The position numbers and the translations under genes are program-made. Below are positions 18,496 through 26,162 of a stretch of 38,331 nucleotides of DNA, piece after piece; within the stretch, counting starts at the first letter, position 1, and every line of letters starts with the position of its first letter. Origin of the DNA: Amycolatopsis echigonensis (GTDB lineage Bacteria > Actinomycetota > Actinomycetes > Mycobacteriales > Pseudonocardiaceae); assembly GCF_014174495.1 (NCBI RefSeq), contig NZ_JACJHR010000083.1:1-38331 (forward strand). The letters are read 5' to 3'. The notes under the pieces are model-generated. The model saw only the letters and a program-made list of their open reading frames with translations. It ran no database searches and was not told where the DNA came from.

Positions 18496-18834
18496 ATGGC
18501 GCAGTGGGTCAGCATGCCGGTCGGCGGCGGCGACGCCATCCTTTTCGAGACCGATCCAGCCGACGGCGGGGGCCATGCCCCCAGCGGAAACGAGCAGGTC
18601 GGGCGTGGTCCGTCGATTGAGCGGGCGTCCGAGTCGGTCCAGGAAGCGCTCCAGCGCATCCGACCGGCCGCCGAGGCCGTGCTCGCCGAGTTCCGGGCGA
18701 TGGAGCAGCAGCCGTCCAAGATCAGCCTGCAGTTCGGCATCAAGGTCACCGGCGAGGCGAACCTGGCGATCGCCAAAACCGCGGGCGAAGCGAATTTCAC
18801 GGTCAGCATGGAGTGGACCGCGCCGTCGTCATGA
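18496..18834 (+). CDS. Trypsin-co-occurring (Trypco1) domain protein
   Basis: The 112-residue protein matches the small Trypco1/CU044_2847 family: an N-terminal beta region (MAQWVSMPVGGGDAILFETD), a helix rich in Ala and Glu (SVQEALQRIRPAAEAVLAEFRAM), and the diagnostic end KISLQFGIKVTGEANLAIAKT followed by AGEANFTVSMEW. The family is named for sitting beside trypsin-like proteases in predicted prokaryotic conflict systems. Its role is unproven; it may hold the protease or STAND protein in check or recruit it. Its stop overlaps the start of the giant protease-NTPase gene in an ATGA, so the two are translated together. The ATG has a G-run about 10 bp upstream. Confidence 0.88.
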   Translation: MAQWVSMPVGGGDAILFETDPADGGGHAPSGNEQVGRGPSIERASESVQEALQRIRPAAEAVLAEFRAMEQQPSKISLQFGIKVTGEANLAIAKTAGEANFTVSMEWTAPSS

Positions 18835-21800
18835 GCGCTGATCCGCTCGCCGCAGCCGTCGTCCGGATCAGCGGGGCGGCGAAGACCGCCGGGGGCGGTT
18901 TCCTGGTCGCCCCGGGCCGGGTCGCCACGTGCGCGCACGTGGTGGCCGACGCGCTCGGCATCCGTCGAAACGCGCCCCGCCCCGACGGCACGGTGGAGGT
19001 CGAATTCCCGCTGCTGGCAACGAATTCGCGGATTACCGCGCGGGTGGTCGACTGGCAGCCGGAAAGCAGCGACGGGGTCGGCGACATCGCCGTGCTCCGC
19101 TTGGAAACGCCCGAACCGCCCGGAGCGGTGCCCGCGCCTTCGCGGATCACCGACGACGTCCGCGGGCACTCGATCCGCACGTTCGGGTTCCCGTTCGACC
19201 AGGATGCCGGGATCTGGGTCGAGGGCAAGCTTCTCGGCGCGCAGAGCACCGGCCGCATCCAGATCGAGACCGACGACCGGCAGTGGCGCATCGAACGCGG
19301 GTTCAGCGGCGCCCCGGTGTGGGACGACGACGCGGGCGGCGTGGTGGGCATGGTGGTCACCCGGGCCAACCGGCACGACACCACCGCGCACCTCATCCCC
19401 ACCACCGCACTCGGCGACGCCTGGACCGTCTCAGCGGAAAACCCTTACCGCGGCCTGAAACCGCTCGAAGAACGCGACGCCCCGCTGCTGCACGGCCGAG
19501 ACAGAGAACTGGCCGGACTGGCCGCGCAGGCGGCCCGCGAGGATCTGCTCGTCGTGGCCGGTCCGTCCGGCTCGGGCAAGTCGTCGCTGGTACGCGCCGG
19601 GCTGCTGCCCCGGCTCCGCGGCGAAGGCGCACGGGTGCACGACATCCGCCCGGACACCGCGATCGAACCGGTCGCCATGTTCGCCGCCGCGATCGGGCAG
19701 CCGGTCCAGGATCCGAGGGAAGCGGCGAACGCGCTGGTCGCGGACGGTCCCGCAGTGCTCTTCGTCGATCAGTTCGAGGAGCTCGTGGTCGCCGACCGCG
19801 ACGGCGCGTGCCGGTTGCTCGAACTGCTCACCCGGATGATCGCGTCGCAACGACGGGAACCGGGCGAACCGGCTCCGCTGCGGGTCGTGCTCACGTTGCG
19901 CGCACGGTCCCTCGACTCGCTCCTCACGAGCGAGACCGCGGACCGGCTGAACCAGGCCGTCCGTTTCCTGCAGCCGATGTCGCGCGCCGAGTTGTCCGAG
20001 GCGATCACCGGGCCCGCCGCCGCGGTCGGCGGCCTGGCCTTCGAATCCGGCCTGGTATCGCGCATTCTCGACGACGCGACGGGACAGCCCGGCACTCTGC
20101 CGCTGGTTTCCCTGGTACTGGAAAGGCTTTGGCAGCAACGCTATGGCGGCTGGCTGACCCACGCGGCGTACGACAACCTCGGCCGGGTCGCCGGCGCGCT
20201 GGGCAAGGCGGCGAACGAAGCGATCGAAGCCCTGCGTCCGTTTGAAAAGCGCCCTGCGCGCAGACTGCTCGCCCAGCTCGCGAGACCGGACGGCGAGGCG
20301 GGATTCGCCCGGCGTTCGGTCCGGGTCTCCGACCTCAGCCCGGAACTGCACGGCATCGCGCACGAACTCGCCGCTCGCCGGCTCGTAGTGCTCGACGAGG
20401 ACCAGCGCGTGGACCTCGTCCACCAGGCGTTGATCGACTACTGGCCCCAGCTTCAGAAGTGGCTCGCCGCGGACCGGGACTTCCTGGTCTGGCAAGCGGG
20501 TCTGCGGCAGGACATGGAACAGTGGGAACAGTCCGGCCGAGACCACGGAAGCCTGCTCCGAGGCGCGGCACTCGCCACCGCCCGACAATGGCTCACCGAG
20601 CGTGGCGCGGATATTACCGCGGCGCAGAAGGAATACGTCGAACGCAGCTACGCCACCGAGCGGCGGGGCATCCGACGCTGGCGCATCGTCACGGCGGTCG
20701 CGCTGGCTTTGGCTCTGGCGGCGAGCGCGCTCACCGTGGTGGTGCTGCGCAATCAGGAGACCATCAACGACAACCTGCACACCGCCAACGCCATCCTGCT
20801 GGCTCAGGAATCCTTGCGGGACGCCAATGGCCAGGATACGTCTGCCTTGCAGATGGCACAGGCGGCTTGGCGGGAGAATCCGCGCAGCAGTGAGGCGTAT
20901 GGCGCGTTGCTGCAGCAAGAGCTGTATTGGCGGGGAATCGACCGGATCCTTCCTCCGCAGCACATCGCGCCGACGGATCGGATTTTGTCCACTGCGGACG
21001 GTCAGCGGGTAGTCGTCAAATCCGCTGACCCGACCACGCCGGTGCTGCTCTGGCAGGGGCTGGCCGGCCCCGAGCCCCGGTCGCGCGCACTCGCCGTCGA
21101 CCCCACCTCTTTCCTGGAGCTGAGCCCGGACGGCCGCCTGCTCGCCGAGTCCGGGAACGCACCCGGCGTCAAGATCTGGGACCTGGACAGCCCGGCGCCC
21201 CCGGTCGTGCTCCGTGCCGACGACGCGACCGCGTTCGAATCCGTGTCGTTCAGCGCGAACGGCCGGTACCTGCTGGGCGTGCCCAACGAGGCCGCCCGGC
21301 CCCGGAACCTCCAGATCTGGGATCTCCAGAGCCGCCGCGGGACTGCGACACCGCTGGCGGCCACCCTGGCGACCGGCATGGTCGACACGGTGTACCCGAC
21401 CGACGACGGACGTCAGGTGGTTCTGGTCGAGCAGCCGAGCGACCCCAATGCCAAGACCGAGGCAGCGGTGCGCGACAGCGCGTCCGGCGCGCTGGTCCGG
21501 TCGCTGGGCCGGGGCGTTCTCGTCGACCACGGCCGCGAGATCGCTGTCTGCGACGCCGGAACGGTCACTCTCGCGGACGCCTCCGGCAGTCGGTTGAGGC
21601 AGTTGGCGACCGGCATCGACTGCTCCGGCCTGGACACCGACGTCACCGGGCAGTTCGTGCTTCTGAACAAACCGGGGGCAGGACCGCTGGGAGCCGTGCA
21701 CTGGCCGGACGGGAAGCGATACCTGTTCGCCGATCCGACGGTGACGGTGAACTGGGCGTCCGCGAACACCGTCGTGACCCCGCTCCTCCTCCCCGCGCCG

Positions 21801-22811
21801 GACGGCCGGTTGACCGCGCTGACCGTGCGGAACGGTTCGATGCAGCTCAGCACCGTGGCCACGACGGACACCCAGCCCGTCAACGCCGCCGACTGGAACC
21901 CTTACGCGCTGTCCCCCGACGGCCAGCGCTGGGTTGCCCGGTCCCCGACCGGAGAACTCGCGCTCCTGGACGCCCGGCAACAAATGCTGAAGCAGGTCTC
22001 CGTGCCGTCGCCGACCGCGCTTTCCTTTGACCCCAGCGGAAAACACCTTCTGTCGGTCAGCAACGGCATGCTGCGGATCTACCGGGCGGACGACCTCGTC
22101 CTCGAACACGAAGCGCCGCTGCCCGGCGGCCCGAACCCCAACGAGAACGGCACGATCGTCGTCGTGCCAGGCCAGAACGCGGTCGTCGTCTACGCGGGGA
22201 CCGCGACGTTCTGGGACCCGGCCACCGCACAGCAGACCGCACCGCCGCTGCCGCTGCAGGACGAGGCCGCCAACGCCAAGGCGAGACCCGGTCACCCCGG
22301 CCAGATCTTCGTCTACGGAGCAAGAACGGCCGCGTTGTGGGATCTCCGGAGCCGGAAAGCGATCGAGACCTTCCATTCGGACTTCTATCCCGGCACTCCG
22401 GCCATCGATCCCAGCGGCTCCTTCGTGGCCATGGTCAACGGGGTGGTCAGCGGCGTGGTCCTCCTCGACCTGAACGAAAACCGGATGCTGCCGACGATGC
22501 CCGCGTCGATGAACATCCTGCACGGCATCGACGGCGACTACCTGTTCGGGGAAAGCACCCTGGACTTCCAGGTGTGGCACTGGCCGGACCACAAACTGGT
22601 GACCGACGTCAAACTCGGCGACCAATCCCTCACCCGCGCCGTGGCGGACGGGAAACTGATCCTCGACACGAGGCCGGGCCCCCAGCCGTCGGTCCCGCTC
22701 GACGGCACCGCCTGGATGCGGCATCTGTGCGGGCTCAACGACCGGGACTTTACTCCGGCCGAGAAAACCCGTCTGCCCGCGGGTGCGGACCAAACCCGTC
22801 CGTGCTCGTGA
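18831..22811 (+). CDS. Trypsin-like protease / nSTAND1 NTPase / membrane helix / propeller fusion
   Basis: The 1326-residue protein has four parts. Residues 1-195 are a trypsin-like protease with a complete triad: His36 in TCAHVV, Asp85 in GDIAVL, Ser159 in GFSGAP. Residues 205-600 are an nSTAND NTPase, beginning YRGLKPLEERDA, with Walker A GPSGSGKSS (244-252), Walker B VLFVDQFEE (309-317) and RVVLTLRAR. One membrane helix spans about 617-639 after the basic stretch RRGIRRWR. From about 705 to the end is a WD40/YVTN-like beta propeller (VKIWDLD, LQIWDLQ, AALWDLR). The basic flank suggests that protease and NTPase are cytoplasmic and the propeller outside. I infer a sensor that, on NTP-driven assembly, activates its protease. 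The start overlaps the Trypco1 stop; a GTG 18 bp upstream is less likely. Confidence 0.9.
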   Translation: MSADPLAAAVVRISGAAKTAGGGFLVAPGRVATCAHVVADALGIRRNAPRPDGTVEVEFPLLATNSRITARVVDWQPESSDGVGDIAVLRLETPEPPGAVPAPSRITDDVRGHSIRTFGFPFDQDAGIWVEGKLLGAQSTGRIQIETDDRQWRIERGFSGAPVWDDDAGGVVGMVVTRANRHDTTAHLIPTTALGDAWTVSAENPYRGLKPLEERDAPLLHGRDRELAGLAAQAAREDLLVVAGPSGSGKSSLVRAGLLPRLRGEGARVHDIRPDTAIEPVAMFAAAIGQPVQDPREAANALVADGPAVLFVDQFEELVVADRDGACRLLELLTRMIASQRREPGEPAPLRVVLTLRARSLDSLLTSETADRLNQAVRFLQPMSRAELSEAITGPAAAVGGLAFESGLVSRILDDATGQPGTLPLVSLVLERLWQQRYGGWLTHAAYDNLGRVAGALGKAANEAIEALRPFEKRPARRLLAQLARPDGEAGFARRSVRVSDLSPELHGIAHELAARRLVVLDEDQRVDLVHQALIDYWPQLQKWLAADRDFLVWQAGLRQDMEQWEQSGRDHGSLLRGAALATARQWLTERGADITAAQKEYVERSYATERRGIRRWRIVTAVALALALAASALTVVVLRNQETINDNLHTANAILLAQESLRDANGQDTSALQMAQAAWRENPRSSEAYGALLQQELYWRGIDRILPPQHIAPTDRILSTADGQRVVVKSADPTTPVLLWQGLAGPEPRSRALAVDPTSFLELSPDGRLLAESGNAPGVKIWDLDSPAPPVVLRADDATAFESVSFSANGRYLLGVPNEAARPRNLQIWDLQSRRGTATPLAATLATGMVDTVYPTDDGRQVVLVEQPSDPNAKTEAAVRDSASGALVRSLGRGVLVDHGREIAVCDAGTVTLADASGSRLRQLATGIDCSGLDTDVTGQFVLLNKPGAGPLGAVHWPDGKRYLFADPTVTVNWASANTVVTPLLLPAPDGRLTALTVRNGSMQLSTVATTDTQPVNAADWNPYALSPDGQRWVARSPTGELALLDARQQMLKQVSVPSPTALSFDPSGKHLLSVSNGMLRIYRADDLVLEHEAPLPGGPNPNENGTIVVVPGQNAVVVYAGTATFWDPATAQQTAPPLPLQDEAANAKARPGHPGQIFVYGARTAALWDLRSRKAIETFHSDFYPGTPAIDPSGSFVAMVNGVVSGVVLLDLNENRMLPTMPASMNILHGIDGDYLFGESTLDFQVWHWPDHKLVTDVKLGDQSLTRAVADGKLILDTRPGPQPSVPLDGTAWMRHLCGLNDRDFTPAEKTRLPAGADQTRPCS

Positions 22812-22836
22812 CCGCCGCGGACAGGTGCCCTCGGGT

Positions 22837-22856
22837 CCGCCGGAAACGACCGGCGG
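22837..22856. terminator. Hairpin between STAND and ABC-F genes
   Basis: CCGCCGG (22837-22843), loop AAACGA, then CCGGCGG (22850-22856) form a perfect 7-bp GC stem, 25 bp after the STAND stop. It can serve both converging genes. No U-run is present. Confidence 0.55.
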
Positions 22857-22906
22857 GGAGGCCGTTGCGAAGATCGCAGACGGAGTGACCGCCCGCAGGT
22901 CCGAGG

Positions 22907-24508
22907 TCAGGCTTCCACCGCGACCTCCTCCACCGCCGAGCCGAGCCGCACCCATCTCGTCGCACCGATCGTGTGCAGGAACGGGAGGTCGTGGCTGACC
23001 ACGATCAGCGCGCCCGCGTATGACTTCAGCGCCTGTGACAGCTGCCGGACACTGGCGAGGTCCAGGTTGTTCGTCGGTTCGTCCAGCAGCAGCAGTTGCG
23101 GTGCTGGTTCGGCCAGGAGCAGCGTCGCCAATGTCGCCCGGAAACGTTCGCCGCCGGAAAGGCTTCCGGCTGGCTGGTCGGCTCGGCTGCCGCGCAGCAA
23201 GAACCGGGCGAGGTGGGCGCGGATCTCGTTGTCCGACGCGGAGGGGGCCGCCCGCGCCATGTTCTGCGCCGCCGACACCGTGTCGTCCAGGAGGTCTAGC
23301 CGTTGCGGCAGCCAGCGCACCGGCACCGGGACCTGGACCGCTCCGGAGCGCGGCTCGATCGCCCCGGCGATCGTCTCCAGCAGCGTGGTCTTGCCGGAAC
23401 CATTCGGACCGACCAGCGCGATCCGTTCCGGTCCGCGCAGCGCGAGGTTCACCGCGAGGCCGTTCCGAAGCTCCACATCGGACAGAGTGAGCACTTCTTT
23501 TCCGGACGGCACCGAGGTGTCCGGAAGATCGATCCGGATCTCGGCATCGGCGCGAACCGCTTCCTCCGCCTCCTTCACCCGGTCCTTCGCCTCCGCGACC
23601 TTGTCGAGGTGCAGCGTGCGATGCTTGCCCGCGGCGATTTCCGCGTCCTCCTGCCGTTTGCGCATCCGCACTTTCGGCTCGCGCTTGTTTTCCCACTGCT
23701 TCCGGCCGTACCGGGCCCGCCGGTCCAGTTTCGTCCGCGCCTCGACCAGCTCCCGCTTCTGCCGTTTCAGATCCGACTCCGCGGCCCGCAGCATCCGCGC
23801 GGCCGCTTCCTGCTGCACGGCCACCGCCGCCTCGTAATCCTCCAGATCGCCGCCGTAGAAGGTCACCTCCCCGGACCGGAGCTCTCCGATCCGGTCGACG
23901 TGGCGCAGCAGCTCACGGTCGTGGGATACCAGCACCAGCACTCCTTTCCACGCCCGGACCGCCTCGCCGACCAGCCGCCGGGCCCGCAGGTCCAGGTTGT
24001 TGGTCGGTTCGTCGAGCACGAGCACGTCCGGCTGCCGCAGAAACTGCGCGGCGAGGCCGAGCAGGGTCAGTTCGCCGCCGGACAGCTCTCCCGCCCGGGC
24101 GTCGAGGGCGACGTGCGCGAGGCCGAGCTGGTCGAGGGTCGCGCGGGTGCGTTCCTCGACGTCCCACTGCTCGCCGACGGTCGCGAAATGGCGTTCGTCG
24201 GCTTCCCCGCGTTCGATCGCGTCGAGTGCCGCTCGGACGTCGGCCAGGCCGAGCACCTGGTCGACGCGGCGTTCGGCGGCGAGGGCCAGGTTCTGCGGCA
24301 GGTAGCCGAGTTCGCCGGACACGCTGATCGAGCCGGACGCCGGGCGCAGTTCGCCGGCGATCAGGCGGAGAAGGGTGGATTTCCCGGACCCGTTCCGGCC
24401 GATCAAGCCGGTGCGGCCCTCGCCGATCGCCAGCGAGAACCGGTCGAAGACAACGTCGCCGTCCGGCCAGGCGAAGCTGAGGTCCGAGCACACAATGGAC
24501 GAAGACAC
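22907..24508 (-). CDS. ABC-F ATPase, probable ribosome-protection factor
   Basis: The 533-residue protein has two ABC ATPase domains and no membrane helices, as in the ABC-F class that acts on ribosomes. Domain 1 has GRNGSGKST, ELSGGE and VLVLDEPTNNLD; domain 2 has GPNGSGKTT, SLSGGE and LLLLDEPTNNLD. Between them (about 235-345) lies a long charged coiled coil (the P-site tRNA interaction motif), including RARYGRKQWENKREPKVRMRKR. Such proteins either tune translation or eject antibiotics from the ribosome; the actinobacterial form resembles resistance-type ABC-F factors, but no drug can be named. I chose GTG 24508 with GGAGG 8 bp upstream. A 268-bp leader follows upstream. Confidence 0.9.
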   Translation of the reverse strand: MSSSIVCSDLSFAWPDGDVVFDRFSLAIGEGRTGLIGRNGSGKSTLLRLIAGELRPASGSISVSGELGYLPQNLALAAERRVDQVLGLADVRAALDAIERGEADERHFATVGEQWDVEERTRATLDQLGLAHVALDARAGELSGGELTLLGLAAQFLRQPDVLVLDEPTNNLDLRARRLVGEAVRAWKGVLVLVSHDRELLRHVDRIGELRSGEVTFYGGDLEDYEAAVAVQQEAAARMLRAAESDLKRQKRELVEARTKLDRRARYGRKQWENKREPKVRMRKRQEDAEIAAGKHRTLHLDKVAEAKDRVKEAEEAVRADAEIRIDLPDTSVPSGKEVLTLSDVELRNGLAVNLALRGPERIALVGPNGSGKTTLLETIAGAIEPRSGAVQVPVPVRWLPQRLDLLDDTVSAAQNMARAAPSASDNEIRAHLARFLLRGSRADQPAGSLSGGERFRATLATLLLAEPAPQLLLLDEPTNNLDLASVRQLSQALKSYAGALIVVSHDLPFLHTIGATRWVRLGSAVEEVAVEA

Positions 24509-24776
24509 AGGCGTACCTCCCCGTTCGCGATGGACAAGAACGCGGAGACACCGCGCGGGCACACCCAGGTACGGGACGGATTGCCGTCATCCGAGGCCAG
24601 ACGCGCGACGGGCGGAAGAAACCCGGGATCGCGGTGTCCATACACCTCAGAAGATCAAGGCACCTCTCCGATGAACGGCAGCAACTGACCGCAGCATACG
24701 CACCGAGCCGGGCGGCGCGCGACCGAATTAACCGCGGCGGGGCGCGGTTCCCGAAAGAAACCGCGCCCGTTGTCCG
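24509..24776 (-). promoter_or_regulatory. Long leader of the ABC-F gene with short upstream frames
   Basis: This 268-bp stretch between the ABC-F and Dabb genes has no full gene. On the minus strand an ATG at 24641 opens a frame (MDTAIPGFFRPS) that runs into the ABC-F coding region out of frame. Resistance-type ABC-F genes are often controlled by ribosome stalling on a leader peptide plus an attenuator, and this arrangement would allow that. I could not identify a clear attenuator by eye. Confidence 0.3.
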
Positions 24777-25193
24777 TCAGTTGCCGTGTTTCCCTGGTGC
24801 CGCGCTGCCGGTGTACTCGGCGAGGCCGGAGATGAGGTCCGCGATGTCCGGCACGTTCTCGAACCGGCTCCGGTGCACCTCGGCGATCTTGGCGCCGATC
24901 TCCGGGTCCGGGTCGTCGGTGATGTCGGACGACATGAACTCCCGCACCAGCGGAAGCCCGACCCGGTCCAGTTCCAAGTGCGCGGGATGGTTCAGGTACT
25001 CCGCGTACCCCTCGATGTCCTCGATCACCAATACGGCGCCCAGCTCGTACTTGCCGCCGAAATCGCCGCCGACGATCCGTGTCCTGACGGCCGGGATCGC
25101 GGCGAACAGCTCGTGCATTTTCGCGACGACAGCGGCCTTTTCTTCCGGCGTGACCTCAGGCTTGAGCGCGAACCGGATGCTGTGGTAGATCAT
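24777..25193 (-). CDS. Dabb-type stress-responsive alpha/beta-barrel protein
   Basis: The 138-residue protein begins MIYHSIRFALKPEVTPEEKAAV and continues with GGDFGGKYELGAVLVIED and EYLNHPAHLE. This is the pattern of the dimeric ferredoxin-like Dabb family, in which HxxxF and the NHPAH region line a pocket. Family members include small enzymes of polyketide and olivetolic-acid type cyclisation and stress proteins, so a substrate-binding or cyclase role is possible. The start ATG has AAAGG 8 bp upstream, overlapping the end of the NmrA-like gene 12 bp away. The two are probably one operon under the opposite LAL regulator. Confidence 0.85.
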   Translation of the reverse strand: MIYHSIRFALKPEVTPEEKAAVVAKMHELFAAIPAVRTRIVGGDFGGKYELGAVLVIEDIEGYAEYLNHPAHLELDRVGLPLVREFMSSDITDDPDPEIGAKIAEVHRSRFENVPDIADLISGLAEYTGSAAPGKHGN

Positions 25194-25205
25194 CGGAATT
25201 GCCTT

Positions 25206-26048
25206 TCAGAAGGCCGCGAACGCGGCGGCGTAGTCGTGGGCGAAATCGGTGAGGTCACGGGCCGGGCGTCCGGTGAGGTCAGCGACCGAGTCGTGCACCT
25301 CGGCGGCCTCGCCCCGGGAATAGTGCGCGTAGTCCTCGACCAGGCCGCTGATCTGCCACGACGGGAGCAGCCCGGTCAGCGCGGCGGCGAACTGGTCGGC
25401 GGGCGCGTCGCGGAAGACGATCTCCCGTCCGGTGGCCGAGGAGAGTGCTTCGGCGATCTGGGCGTGGGTCACCGCGCGCGGGCCGGTGAGGGTATAGGTG
25501 CGGCCGGAGTGTCCGGTCGTGGTCAGTACGGCAGCGGCGGCGGCTGAGATGTCTCTGGTGTCGATCGCGCTGACGGGCGCGTCGCCGATGGGCGCGGCGA
25601 GGAAGCCTTGCGCGATGGTGGCGGAGAAGTTGAGCAGCGCCTGCAGGTAGAGGTTGGGGCGGAGCACGGTGTGGTCGAGCCCGAGCTTCTCGACGTGCGC
25701 CTCGACTTCGGCGTGCCAGCGCAGGAACCGCACCGGCGAATCGGCGCGGGCGGCGTACTGGGAGAGCAGCACGAGCCGGCCGACCCCGGCGTCGCGCGCC
25801 AGGTTCGCGAACTGGATCTGCAGCTCGGCGGCGTCCGGCGCGGACGGGCTGTTGAGGAAGACCGCGTCGACCCCCTTCAGTGCCACGGCGATCGAGGCCG
25901 GGTCCCGCAGGTCGGCGACCACGGTCTCCACCCCGTCGAGGGGACGGCCCCGCGTCATCGCGCGGACGGTGCTGCCGCGGGCTTGCAGAGCGGGAATCAG
26001 CGCGGACCCGACGGTTCCGGTCGCGCCGGTGACGAGCACAGTGTCCAT
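25206..26048 (-). CDS. NmrA-like atypical SDR, NAD(P)H-binding
   Basis: The 280-residue protein opens with the Rossmann loop VLVTGATGTVGSALIPAL and continues with VVADLRDP and GVDAVFLNSP, as in NmrA/quinone-reductase-like SDRs. There is no Tyr-xxx-Lys catalytic pair of classical SDRs at the expected place, so it may be a redox sensor or an atypical reductase. The ATG at 26048 has AAGGAAG about 7 bp upstream; longer in-frame starts would cross the divergent LAL gene. It leads an operon with the Dabb protein and shares a 114-bp control region with the LAL regulator at 26163. Confidence 0.9.
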   Translation of the reverse strand: MDTVLVTGATGTVGSALIPALQARGSTVRAMTRGRPLDGVETVVADLRDPASIAVALKGVDAVFLNSPSAPDAAELQIQFANLARDAGVGRLVLLSQYAARADSPVRFLRWHAEVEAHVEKLGLDHTVLRPNLYLQALLNFSATIAQGFLAAPIGDAPVSAIDTRDISAAAAAVLTTTGHSGRTYTLTGPRAVTHAQIAEALSSATGREIVFRDAPADQFAAALTGLLPSWQISGLVEDYAHYSRGEAAEVHDSVADLTGRPARDLTDFAHDYAAAFAAF

Positions 26049-26162
26049 TGTGGAACTTCCTTTCCTCGGCTGGCCTGCCCCACCATCGCCGGGAAGCCCG
26101 CTCGCTCGCGTCGGTGACAATCGCCTACTTCGCCTGCCTAGGGCTGTCCTAAGGTTCGGACC

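Noticed and set aside
19431..23696. A 1421-codon open frame on the minus strand, antisense to the STAND gene
   Set aside because: High-GC genes with G/C third positions often leave long open antisense frames. The translation is Arg/Gly-rich without domains, and the plus strand encodes clear protease, NTPase and propeller motifs.
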